Positions 50,230-60,322 of a stretch of DNA of 64,000 nt are shown here, piece after piece. The notes below the pieces were generated by a model. The model did not search any database and was not told the origin of the DNA. It saw only the letters and a list, made by a program, of their open reading frames with translations. The stretch is from NCBI GenBank assembly GCA_020845705.1, contig JADLFH010000050.1, positions 1 to 64,000 of the forward strand. The letters are read 5' to 3'. The position numbers and the translations under genes are program-made. How positions within the stretch are numbered: position 1 is the first letter of the stretch; each line of letters opens with the position of its first letter. The stretch is from Microthrixaceae bacterium (lineage in GTDB: Bacteria; Actinomycetota; Acidimicrobiia; Acidimicrobiales; Microtrichaceae).

Positions 50230-51581
50230 GTCGCGGCCTCCTCGCAGGTGGTGGCGGTGGTTGTGATCGTCACCGGCACCTCGCCGGAGATCTGTCGGGC
50301 GGCCAGCTCGCTGATTCCGATGATCTCGATCTCGCGGTGATCGCCGTCCGCCCTCATCTGTTCGCGGGCGGATGTGAAGTTGGTGACGCACCAGGGGCAA
50401 CTTGTGGCCAGCGTGTCGGCGCCGGTGGAGAGGGCTTCTTCGAGGCGCTCGGTCGCAACCGCGATCGAGAAGGACTCCGAGCCTTCTGCGCATCCACCCC
50501 CGGCACCGCAGCACCAGGAGAACTCCCTCACCCGCTGCATCTCCACGAAGGTCACTCCGGGAAGTGACTTCAGCACGTCGCGCGGTGCGTCGTAGCGGCC
50601 CCCGCGTCCGTCGCGGCGGGTGTTGTCGGGGCGGTCGATCTTGGGTCCGTCGAACTCGCCGGCGTAGTCCTCTCCACGCCGCCCCAGGTGGCAGGGATCG
50701 TGATAGGTCACCACACGGGGTCGTGCCGCCGCGGTGGCGTTCGGAGTGGAGAAGGCTCCCACCAGCGATCCATCCGCGGCGAGTTCCGCGGCGATCTCGC
50801 TTATGTGGCGGACGGGAACCCCCAGGTCCTTGCCGTTGCGGGGGTAGAGGTAGTTGAACGCTCCGAAGCAGTCCGAGCAGGCGACGGCCACCATTGACGC
50901 ACCGCTGGTGCGAACCCGATTGACCATGTCGTCGCCGAAGTTGTGAAGCTCGCTGTCGAAGCCGCACTCATAGGCGCGCTGCCCGCAGCAGGCCTCCGCG
51001 GTGCCGCTGGTGCCGACACGCTTGCCGGTTGTCCGGAGGATTTCGACGGCGGCGAGCAGGTCGTCGCGTTGGGACTCGTCGTAGGAGAACCGGCAGCCCA
51101 CGTGGAAGAGGATGTCCACCTGCTCGGAGTTGGCATCGAGGAGGCTGGTGTCTGCGGCCCAATCGGCCCGCTCGTCACGGGGCAGGCCGAACACGTTGTT
51201 CTCGGCGCGCATGTTCTCCACGAGCTGGAGGTGTTCGAGTCGGGCGAAGCCCAGCTCCACGGCTCGGGCCCGCGCCTCGTGGAACGTGTCGGTGAGGTCG
51301 ATGTCGTTTCGATAGACCTTGCAGCCCACGTCGCAGCCGCCACACATGGTGCAGGCGTAGAAGATGTCGGCCGCGGACTCGTCGAAGTCGCTTCGGCCGT
51401 CGAGGATCGACAGTGCCACGTTGAGCTTTCCGGAGCCCGAATAGGCGTGGAAGTCGTTGTGCCAGACCGAAGGGCACACCTGGGACCACCGCTGGCTGCG
51501 TATCTGCGCCAGCGGTATCCATTTGCAGGAGGAGCAACGTGAGCAGCCCTCCATGTCGCAACGGTATGACTCCAGGCTCAT
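50226..51581 (-). CDS. Fe-S oxidoreductase with CCG domains, GlcF/HdrD-like
   Basis: 451 residues. Two 4Fe-4S sites in the N-terminal part (C13-x2-C16-x2-C19 with C36P; C77-x2-C80-x2-C83-x3-C87), then two CCG-type repeats, each with paired cysteines: CCGQRAYECGF and the later YHDPCHLGR with CCGAGGGC. The first cluster has an unusual Cys-rich start (CDMEGCSRCSSC). It is the iron-sulfur subunit that channels electrons in GlcDEF-like and heterodisulfide-reductase-like complexes. ATG 51581 has AGGAGGTGA upstream and overlaps the preceding stop (ATGA). Confidence 0.88.
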   Translation of the reverse strand: MSLESYRCDMEGCSRCSSCKWIPLAQIRSQRWSQVCPSVWHNDFHAYSGSGKLNVALSILDGRSDFDESAADIFYACTMCGGCDVGCKVYRNDIDLTDTFHEARARAVELGFARLEHLQLVENMRAENNVFGLPRDERADWAADTSLLDANSEQVDILFHVGCRFSYDESQRDDLLAAVEILRTTGKRVGTSGTAEACCGQRAYECGFDSELHNFGDDMVNRVRTSGASMVAVACSDCFGAFNYLYPRNGKDLGVPVRHISEIAAELAADGSLVGAFSTPNATAAARPRVVTYHDPCHLGRRGEDYAGEFDGPKIDRPDNTRRDGRGGRYDAPRDVLKSLPGVTFVEMQRVREFSWCCGAGGGCAEGSESFSIAVATERLEEALSTGADTLATSCPWCVTNFTSAREQMRADGDHREIEIIGISELAARQISGEVPVTITTTATTCEEAAT

Positions 51582-52996
51582 GACGAGCTCACCTCCTCGA
51601 AGGCCGCCGCGGCGATCGCGGGGTCGAAGCAGAGCGCGCCCGGGTTGAGAACGCCGTGGGGGTCGAGGACTGCCTTCACCTTGTGCAGGGTCCGCACCAC
51701 ATCGCCGCAACGGGCGAAGGTGGGCGCGATCGCGGCGCCGACGGGTCGGCTGAAGAACGCCCCAGCGTCGATCAGCTCCTCCACCAGCACCGCGGTGGTG
51801 TCGTCGAGGGTCGAGGCTTCGGCGGGGGCGACGAACGCGCTCAGCTCCACGTGGCAGGTTCGACCCTGGTTGAGGGGCTGAAGGTATGTGCCGATGGAGC
51901 CCTCTCCGATGCCGAGGCCCAACCAGCGGGAGCGGACGTGATCGACCAGAGGTAAGGCCCGATCAAGGGTGGTGAGGAAGGCCAGTTCCCTGCATCCGCC
52001 TGTGGCGGCGAGCTTCCAGTCCTCGATCTTCGCCGGAAGCTCGGGCAGCGAAGTGACGGCCATCATCAGCTCCTGGTCTGCGGTGCCGGCGAGGTGCTCG
52101 AGCGGAAGGCCTGCCGCTGCCGCCAGCTCCTCGATCTGGCGGAGCTGCATCGCCATCGACTCCTCGGGCCGGCGGGGCAGTGAGCCGACCGTGAGCAGCA
52201 GGCTCCAGCGGTGCGTCGCCTCGCCGGCGGACACGCCAAGAGCTTCGGCGATCCGCGTGAGCTGGCACCGATCCATGATGAGGATCTCCTCGCCCAGGCG
52301 TCTGCGGGTGATCGCCGCGACGAAGCCGGCGATCCTGGAGAGGTCCTCGCAGCAGATCCGCAGGTCGGCCCGGATCTCGGGACGAAGCTCGAGCCTCACC
52401 GAGGTCCAGGTCGCGAACCCGAGTGATCCTTGAGCGCCCTGTGCCAACTTGGCCAGGTCGGTCTGCGCGGGGCCGAGGGGGTTCTTCTGGAACATGCCCG
52501 CGCGCCATTGCTCCTCCAGAGTGGCGCCCGGACCCGCCGCGCTTCCCGTGCGGAAGCGATCGCCGGTGCCGAACCACAGCTCGGCGCACAACATGGGGTC
52601 GGTGAAGTCCCAGTGATGTCGGGGAGCCATCGGCGGTTCTCGGTCCATCAGCGAGGCAACCACCGACTTGCCTGCCGGTGGAAGCAGCGGGTGGCACAGC
52701 CGCAGGCCTTCGGCGTCGAGCAGCGGCTGGAGCTGCCGGTAGGTGACGCCCGCCTCGACGATCGCCACGCGCTCGCGGGCGCTGAGGAGTGGCACTCGGC
52801 GCAGCGCGGAGAGGTCCAGCAGCCGAGCGCCGCCGGAAACCGTTCCTCGGCCATGGCGGGCTTGTCCGGTGGAGGACCTGGCAACCAGGCCGTAGCCCTC
52901 CGAGACTGCTTGGCGGATGTGGTTGCCGAGATCGACCCCAGCGGCGACGGTCACCACGTCGGTTGGGGTCGTTGTGGGGATCGGTGGCGTGGTCAT
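51578..52996 (-). CDS. FAD-binding oxidoreductase, GlcE-like
   Basis: About 472 residues. A diverged PCMH FAD-binding domain: VARSSTGQARHGRGTVSGGARLLDLSAL, VAIVEAGVTYRQLQPLLDAEG, LAQGAQGSLGFATWTSVRLEL, and a C-terminal VLDPHGVLNPG motif typical of GlcD/GlcE. It lacks the complete glycine-rich FAD motif of its partner and may be the regulatory or second flavin subunit. ATG 52996 overlaps the TetR stop by ATGA, consistent with the rest of the operon; GTG 53011 is a longer alternative. Confidence 0.8.
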   Translation of the reverse strand: MTTPPIPTTTPTDVVTVAAGVDLGNHIRQAVSEGYGLVARSSTGQARHGRGTVSGGARLLDLSALRRVPLLSARERVAIVEAGVTYRQLQPLLDAEGLRLCHPLLPPAGKSVVASLMDREPPMAPRHHWDFTDPMLCAELWFGTGDRFRTGSAAGPGATLEEQWRAGMFQKNPLGPAQTDLAKLAQGAQGSLGFATWTSVRLELRPEIRADLRICCEDLSRIAGFVAAITRRRLGEEILIMDRCQLTRIAEALGVSAGEATHRWSLLLTVGSLPRRPEESMAMQLRQIEELAAAAGLPLEHLAGTADQELMMAVTSLPELPAKIEDWKLAATGGCRELAFLTTLDRALPLVDHVRSRWLGLGIGEGSIGTYLQPLNQGRTCHVELSAFVAPAEASTLDDTTAVLVEELIDAGAFFSRPVGAAIAPTFARCGDVVRTLHKVKAVLDPHGVLNPGALCFDPAIAAAAFEEVSSS

Positions 52997-53667
52997 CGGC
53001 TTCGTTGCCACTCCGAGACGGCGGCCGGGTCGAGCGTCGCCTTATCCAGCAGCTCGATGCCCGCCGCGACGACCGCGGTGTAGGCGAGCTCGAAGAGCTC
53101 GTCGAGGCGGTCGATGTCGTCGTCCACTTCGTGAGCGACGAAGATGCCGTCGAGCTGCACGAGGATCAGGCGGGCGAGCCGCTCGCACGCCTCCTTCAAC
53201 GTGGACGTGGGAACCGTTGGCCCCAGGGCATCGGAGATCGATGCCGCGATCAACTCGGTGGCCTTGTGGCGCGCCGCTCGCACCGCGGCCCGTACCTCTG
53301 GGTCGGGGTGGCCCCGGTCGAGTCCGAGCCACAGCATCAACCGCAGCGCCTGGGGTCGACGGCGGTAGGCATCGACCATGACGGCGAAGAAGCGTCCGAG
53401 ATCGGGCGTCGGCATCGCCGGATCGCGGCCGTCTTCGGGTAGCTCGCCGCCCATGGCCTCGACGAGCTCGGCGTACCAGAGCGAGACGTTGCTCTCGACG
53501 ATCGCTGCCAGCAGCCCTTCCTTCGAGCCGAAGTGCCAGTAGATGGCGGTGGGTGCCAGACCCGTCGCCGAACATATCGATCCGATGGAGGTGGCCGCGA
53601 AGCCCCTCTCGGCCATCAGGCCGGTGGCGGCGTCGAGGATCGCACTGCGTGAACTCTGCGTGCCCAT
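52993..53667 (-). CDS. TetR family regulator
   Basis: 224 residues. N-terminal helix-turn-helix: AILDAATGLMAERGFAATSIG and ICSATGLAPTAIYWHFGSKEGLLAAIVE. The ligand domain (about 60-224) is helical and of unknown specificity. It does not resemble MftR. It is the first gene of the six-gene minus-strand operon with the flavin/Fe-S trio and ETF, and probably represses it. AGGAGGG precedes the ATG, and two similar 16-bp palindromes lie directly upstream. Confidence 0.87.
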   Translation of the reverse strand: MGTQSSRSAILDAATGLMAERGFAATSIGSICSATGLAPTAIYWHFGSKEGLLAAIVESNVSLWYAELVEAMGGELPEDGRDPAMPTPDLGRFFAVMVDAYRRRPQALRLMLWLGLDRGHPDPEVRAAVRAARHKATELIAASISDALGPTVPTSTLKEACERLARLILVQLDGIFVAHEVDDDIDRLDELFELAYTAVVAAGIELLDKATLDPAAVSEWQRSR

Positions 53668-53675
53668 TTCCCTCC

Positions 53676-53714
53676 TGTAACGATTGCTACAGACAGTATG
53701 TAACGCTCGCTACA
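53676..53714. promoter_or_regulatory. Tandem TetR-type operator sites
   Basis: TGTAACGATTGCTACA (53676-53691) and TGTAACGCTCGCTACA (53699-53714), imperfect palindromes of 16 bp, start 23 bases apart. They share TGTAAC...GCTACA. They begin 9 bases upstream of the TetR start, the normal place for an autorepressor operator. Confidence 0.75.
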
Positions 53715-53888
53715 TGCCGGCAAGAGGGGTTTTCGCCACTTCTGTGTGACTCCTGTCGCTCGATATGGCAGATCTTGACGGCACTCGTACCATTAAGAAC
53801 CGGCCACAGTCCCCGGGTGGCTCTGTTCGCGTCCCCAACGGGGGATGCGACCCGTCTCAAACCGCTGACCCCAAGAGGATCGTGCAAC

Positions 53889-54827
53889 ATGGCAAAGCAG
53901 CGTCCGGAGCGCGACGAGGAAGACCTCGTTCGTCTGTACCTGAGCGACATCGGTCGCTACCCGCTCCTGACCAAGGACGACGAGGTGCGGCTGGCCCAGG
54001 CTATCGAGGCCGGGGTGGCGGCGCGTGCCGAACTCGAAGCGCAGGCTGGGTCGGTCACCGCGGCCCGCAAGCGTGAGCTGCGCCGGGCGATCCGTCAGGG
54101 TGAAGACGCAGAGCGCACCTTCGTGCAGTCGAACCTCCGTCTGGTGGTGTCGATCGCAAAGAAGTACCAGGCCTCCGGCCTGCCTCTGTTGGATCTGGTG
54201 CAGGAGGGCAACCTGGGCCTCATCCATGCGGTGGAGAAGTTCGATTGGCGCAAGGGCTTCAAGTTCTCCACCTATGCAACGTGGTGGATCCGCCAGGCCA
54301 TCACCCGGGGTATTGCCAACACCGGTCGCACCATTCGCCTCCCCGTTCACGCCGGCGATGTGTTGTCGCGCCTCCAGAAGGCACGCTGGCGCCTCGAGAC
54401 CACCCTGGGCCGTCCGGCGACCCTGGCCGAGTTGGCCGCCGATCTCGACATGCCCGAGGCCAAGGTCTCCGAGGCCATGCGCTACGCAGCCGACACGCTT
54501 TCGTTGTCCGAGCCACTGCGCGAGGACGGCGACGCCGAGCTGGGCGACCTGGTCGAGGACCGTTCCGCCGAGTCTCCCGTCGAGGCAGCCGCGCTGGCGT
54601 TGCTGCCCGAGGAGATCGGCCGGCTGCTCTCGCCACTGGACGACCGCGAGCGGCAGATCCTCAAGCTGCGCTTCGGTCTCGACCGTGGCGAACCGCGCAC
54701 CCTCGAAGAGGTCGGTGAGCACTTCGACCTGACCCGGGAGCGCATCCGCCAGATCGAGGCTCGGGCCATGTCGAAGCTGCGTCACCCCAGCTCCGACACT
54801 GGCGCACGCGACCTGCTCGCCGTCTGA
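53889..54827 (+). CDS. Sigma-70 family RNA polymerase sigma factor (RpoD/HrdB-like)
   Basis: 312 residues: region 1.2 ([25 protein letters not shown]), region 2 ([56 protein letters not shown]), region 3 ([17 protein letters not shown]) and region 4 ([45 protein letters not shown]). It lacks the long N-terminal 1.1 region, so it is a group 2 or short primary-type sigma. ATG 53889 has AAGAGG upstream. Upstream TTGACG at 53775 might be a -35 but no well-spaced -10 follows. Confidence 0.92.
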   Translation: MAKQRPERDEEDLVRLYLSDIGRYPLLTKDDEVRLAQAIEAGVAARAELEAQAGSVTAARKRELRRAIRQGEDAERTFVQSNLRLVVSIAKKYQASGLPLLDLVQEGNLGLIHAVEKFDWRKGFKFSTYATWWIRQAITRGIANTGRTIRLPVHAGDVLSRLQKARWRLETTLGRPATLAELAADLDMPEAKVSEAMRYAADTLSLSEPLREDGDAELGDLVEDRSAESPVEAAALALLPEEIGRLLSPLDDRERQILKLRFGLDRGEPRTLEEVGEHFDLTRERIRQIEARAMSKLRHPSSDTGARDLLAV

Positions 54828-54942
54828 TCAACCCCATCTCCAGGGCTGTCCGCCCTCACGCGCCCCATTAGTGTCCGCGGGCCTCGTCGCCGAGGACCAA
54901 GTGCCCTGGAGCCGCGCCCCTCTTCGCCATGAGGATGGGGCG

Positions 54943-56780
<1,838 letters not shown>

Positions 56781-56784
<4 letters not shown>

Positions 56785-57815
56785 GCATCGACCCGCTCGA
56801 AGGGATCGACGCCCCCGAAGCCGTCGCTCTCTTGGAGATGATGCTGCGGATCCGCCGTTTCGAGGAACACTGCGTCGAGCTGTACTCGGCCGCCAAGATC
56901 CGAGGCTTCCTCCACCTATATGTCGGCGAAGAGGCCGTTGCAGCAGGGATAGCCGCCCATCTGCGACCCGACGACGCGGTCGTCGCCACGTATCGGGACC
57001 ACGGCCATGCCATCGCCAAGGGGGTCGGCATGCGGGCAGTGATGGCCGAGATGTTCGCCAAGGTCACGGGATGCAGCCGCGGCCGTGGCGGTTCCATGCA
57101 CCTGTTCGACGCGGCGACCCGCTTCTACGGCGGCAACGCGATCGTCGGCGGGGGACTTCCGGTCGCTGCGGGACTCGCGCTCGCGGAACAGTGGAACGGA
57201 ACAGACGCAGTTGCGGTCTGCTGCTTCGGTGAAGGCGCCGTTGCCGAAGGCGAGTGGCACGAGACCATGAACCTCGCCTCGCTGTGGAACCTGCCGGTGC
57301 TCTTCGCGTGCGAGAACAACCTCTACGCGATGGGCACGGCACTTGCCCGCTCCGAGGCCGAGGTCGACCTGGTCGCCAAGGCGAACTCGTATGGCATGAC
57401 GGCGTGGTCGGTGGACGGAATGGACGTCGCAGCAGTGCGCGCCGCGACAGGCCGCGCCCTCACTTCGATGCGTGCCGGCGGCGGCCCGGTGTTCCTCGAG
57501 CTGAGGACATACCGGTTCCGGGCCCATTCGATGTACGACCCCGACCGCTACCGCGACAAGTCCGAGATCGAGTCCTGGAAGCAACGTGATCCGATCACCC
57601 ACTGGCGAGCACTCCTGGAGGAGCGCGGCATCCTTGGGGAGGGCGCCTTCGACGAGATGGACCGCGCAGTCGAAGCGGAGGTGGACGACGCGATCGCCTT
57701 CGCCGAGGAGTCGGAGCTGGAGCCGGTCTCCGAGCTCACACGCTGGGTTTACTCCGACGGCTCCACTGCCGTGGCATCCGCTTCGGCGGCCCCGGTGAAG
57801 GGGGGCGCGCTGTGA
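56781..57815 (+). CDS. TPP-dependent dehydrogenase E1 alpha subunit
   Basis: 344 residues of the E1-alpha family (PDH, AcoA): [41 protein letters not shown], the ThDP motif [32 protein letters not shown]. The classic GDG is GEG here. [14 protein letters not shown] is the E1 phosphorylation-loop style. It decarboxylates a 2-oxoacid or cleaves acetoin, with the E1 beta encoded next. Starts by ATGA overlap with the ligase; its stop overlaps E1 beta (GTGA). Confidence 0.9.
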
Positions 57816-58783
57816 AGCTCGACTATAGGGCGGCGCTACGAGACGGGCTCCGCCACGCGCTGATCAACGAACCTCGGGCCTTCCTCATGGGCGAGGACGT
57901 GGGTGCGTACGGCGGCTGCTTCGCAGTGTCGTTGGGGCTGTTGGAGGAGCTGGGCGAGAACAAGGTGCGGGACACGCCGCTGTCGGAGTCGGCTTTCGTC
58001 GGCGCTGGGATCGGCGCGGCGATGGGAGGGCTGCGCCCGATCGTCGAGATCATGACGGTGAACTTCTCGCTGTTGGCCCTCGACCAGATAATGAACAACG
58101 CCGCCACGTTGCTGCACATGTCCGGCGGCCAGTTCGCGGTGCCGCTCGTGATCCGCATGACCACGGGCGCCGGCCGCCAACTCGCCGCGCAGCACAGCCA
58201 CAGTCTCGAAGGCTGGTACGCGCACATCCCCGGGTTGCGAATCGTCGCCCCGGCCACCGTCGCCGACGCGAGGGGAATGCTGTGGACCGCGCTGGCAGAT
58301 CCCGATCCCGTCCTGATCTTCGAGCACGCCGCGCTGTTCGGGATCACCGACGACCTGCCCGAGGAACTGGAGCCGGTCGACCTGGACCGGGCCGCGGTCC
58401 GCAGGCCCGGCACCGACATCACCATCGTCACCTACGGTTCGGGTCTGCACCGCAGCCTCGAAGCGGCCGAGGTGTTGCCCGGCGAAGGCATCTCGGCGGA
58501 GGTCATCGACCTGAGAACGCTGCGGCCGCTCGACTCGGACACCTACTTGGAGTCGGTGGCCCGTACCCATCGCGCGCTGGTGGTGGAGGAAGGGTGGCGC
58601 ACTGGGGGCATAGGCGCCGAGGTCGCGGCGCAGATCGGCGAGGAGGCGTTCTGGGACCTCGATGCGCCGGTCGGCCGCCTGGCCACCGCCGAGGTGCCCA
58701 TTCCATACGCCCAGCACCTCGAGGCGGCGGCACTGGTGCAGGCCGACGATGTCGTCGCCGCGGTCCGGGCCGTGGTGGGCTGA
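57812..58783 (+). CDS. TPP-dependent dehydrogenase E1 beta subunit
   Basis: 323 residues: [94 protein letters not shown]-type block, and C-terminal [19 protein letters not shown]. It pairs with E1 alpha as the heterotetramer. GTG start overlapping E1 alpha. The E2 gene begins 13 bases after its stop. Confidence 0.92.
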   Translation: MKLDYRAALRDGLRHALINEPRAFLMGEDVGAYGGCFAVSLGLLEELGENKVRDTPLSESAFVGAGIGAAMGGLRPIVEIMTVNFSLLALDQIMNNAATLLHMSGGQFAVPLVIRMTTGAGRQLAAQHSHSLEGWYAHIPGLRIVAPATVADARGMLWTALADPDPVLIFEHAALFGITDDLPEELEPVDLDRAAVRRPGTDITIVTYGSGLHRSLEAAEVLPGEGISAEVIDLRTLRPLDSDTYLESVARTHRALVVEEGWRTGGIGAEVAAQIGEEAFWDLDAPVGRLATAEVPIPYAQHLEAAALVQADDVVAAVRAVVG

Positions 58784-58796
58784 TCGGTGGCCTGCT

Positions 58797-60062
58797 GTGG
58801 GTGAGTTCCGGATGCCGTCGCTGGGCGCCGACATGGACGAGGGCACTCTGGTGGCGTGGCGGGTCGGCCCAGGTGACGTGGTTCGCCGCGGCGACATCGT
58901 GGCGGTTGTCCAGACGGAGAAGTCCGACATCGAGGTGGAGGTGTTCGAAGCGGGCACCGTTGCCGAGCTCCTCGTCGACGTGGGAACCACCGTGGCCGTG
59001 GGTACGCCCCTCGCCCGGATCGAGGGAGAACGGGCCGCTGAGCAGCCCGTGGCGACCAAGGCAACACCTGCGCGTGCGGCGAGCCCGCAACGCTCCATGG
59101 CGGGACGGGTCCTGTCGCCGCTGGTGCGACGCGACGCGGCAGCGCTGGGGGTGGATCTCGCCTCGCTCCAGCCGGCGGACCCCAGCGGCCCTCTGCACCG
59201 CAGCGACGTGGCGGCGGCGCGAAGGACTCGGCCGGCAACGCTTCGCAGTGGTGCTGCGTCGCCCTACGCGCGTCGCTTGGCGTCCGAACGCGGTGTCGAT
59301 CTGGCCGTGCTGAGCGGCAGCGGCAGCGGCCCCGCCGGCGCGGTGCTGGCCCGCGACCTGCCCGAGGTCTCCAGCGTGGCCGGCAGCGAGGCTCCACCGC
59401 TTGATCCGATGCGTGCGGCGATCGCCCGCACGATGGAACGGTCCAACCGCGAGATCCCCCACTACTACCTGGCACACACCGTCGACCTGGCGGCTTCGGT
59501 GGGCTGGCTGGCCGGACGCAACGCCGGCCGCCCTCCCGCGGGGCGGATCCTGCTTTCCGCATTGGAGCTGCGGGCGGTTGCGTTGGCGGCGCGCAAGGTG
59601 GGCGAGCTCAACGGATCCTGGGTTGACGGCCGCTTCGTCGCCGGTGAAGGAGTGCATCTCGGCGTGATCGTCGCCTTGCGAGGGGGTGGACTGCTGGCGC
59701 CGGTGATCCGCGACGCGGATCGGCTCGACGTCGAGTCGACGATGGCTGCTCTGAGCGACGTCGTCGAGCGCGCCCGGCGAGGTGCCCTCCGCTCCTCGGA
59801 GCTCTCGGGTGCCACGATCACGGTGACCAACCTCGGCGAGGACGGAGTTGAGGAGATCTACGGCGTCATCCACCCGCCGCAGGTCGCGATCGTCGGTTTC
59901 GGCGGAGTGATCGACCGTGTCGTAGCCACCGAGGGTCGCGCGCAGGTGCATCCCACCGTGCGGGTCACTCTCGCCGCGGACCACCGGGCCACCGACGGCC
60001 GCATCGGTGGTCGCTTCCTCTCCAAAGTCGGCTCACTGTTGGCACAACCCGGCAAGCTCTGA
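58797..60062 (+). CDS. Dihydrolipoamide acyltransferase E2
   Basis: 421 residues. Lipoyl domain at 1-80 with Lys42 in VQTEKSDIEVEV. Two E3/E1-binding-like segments follow: SPLVRRDAAALGVDL (about 102-140) and SPYARRLASERGVDL (about 158-190). The catalytic domain from about 200 ends with ADHRATDG, which has the His and Asp of HxxxDG. It transfers the acyl group from lipoate to CoA. Start GTG 58797 with GGTGG; ATG 58812 possible. No E3 gene is nearby, so a shared lipoamide dehydrogenase must be used. Confidence 0.9.
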   Translation: MGEFRMPSLGADMDEGTLVAWRVGPGDVVRRGDIVAVVQTEKSDIEVEVFEAGTVAELLVDVGTTVAVGTPLARIEGERAAEQPVATKATPARAASPQRSMAGRVLSPLVRRDAAALGVDLASLQPADPSGPLHRSDVAAARRTRPATLRSGAASPYARRLASERGVDLAVLSGSGSGPAGAVLARDLPEVSSVAGSEAPPLDPMRAAIARTMERSNREIPHYYLAHTVDLAASVGWLAGRNAGRPPAGRILLSALELRAVALAARKVGELNGSWVDGRFVAGEGVHLGVIVALRGGGLLAPVIRDADRLDVESTMAALSDVVERARRGALRSSELSGATITVTNLGEDGVEEIYGVIHPPQVAIVGFGGVIDRVVATEGRAQVHPTVRVTLAADHRATDGRIGGRFLSKVGSLLAQPGKL

Positions 60063-60076
60063 ACGAAAGGCCCACC

Positions 60077-60322
60077 ATGACCCCAGACGAGGCGCGCTCG
60101 ATGATCGCCGAGGCGCTGGCACGTATCGCCCCGGGCACCGACCTGGATGAGCTCGATCCCGACGAGTCGTTGGCCGAGGAGGCCGATCTCGACTCGATGG
60201 ATCTGCTGTCGCTGCTCGACGCCCTCCACGAACGCACGGGTCTCGAGCTGGCCGAGGCCGACGCTGCACAGCTCCGCACCCTCAACAGCGCCGTCGCCTA
60301 TCTGGTGGCCGCCTCGGGGTGA
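60077..60322 (+). CDS. Acyl carrier protein
   Basis: 81 residues. EADLDSMDLLSLLDALHERTG carries the DSMD serine for phosphopantetheine. AAAGG lies 8 bases before the ATG. It follows E2 by 14 bases and its stop overlaps the P-type ATPase gene (GTGA). An ACP inside an acetoin/2-oxoacid dehydrogenase operon is unusual; it may carry the acyl product into a biosynthetic route. Confidence 0.88.
   Translation: MTPDEARSMIAEALARIAPGTDLDELDPDESLAEEADLDSMDLLSLLDALHERTGLELAEADAAQLRTLNSAVAYLVAASG

Noticed and set aside
53775-53800. A sigma-70 promoter TTGACG ... TAAGAA before the sigma factor gene
   Set aside because: The spacing is 13 bases, too short for a normal promoter; only the -35-like part is convincing.
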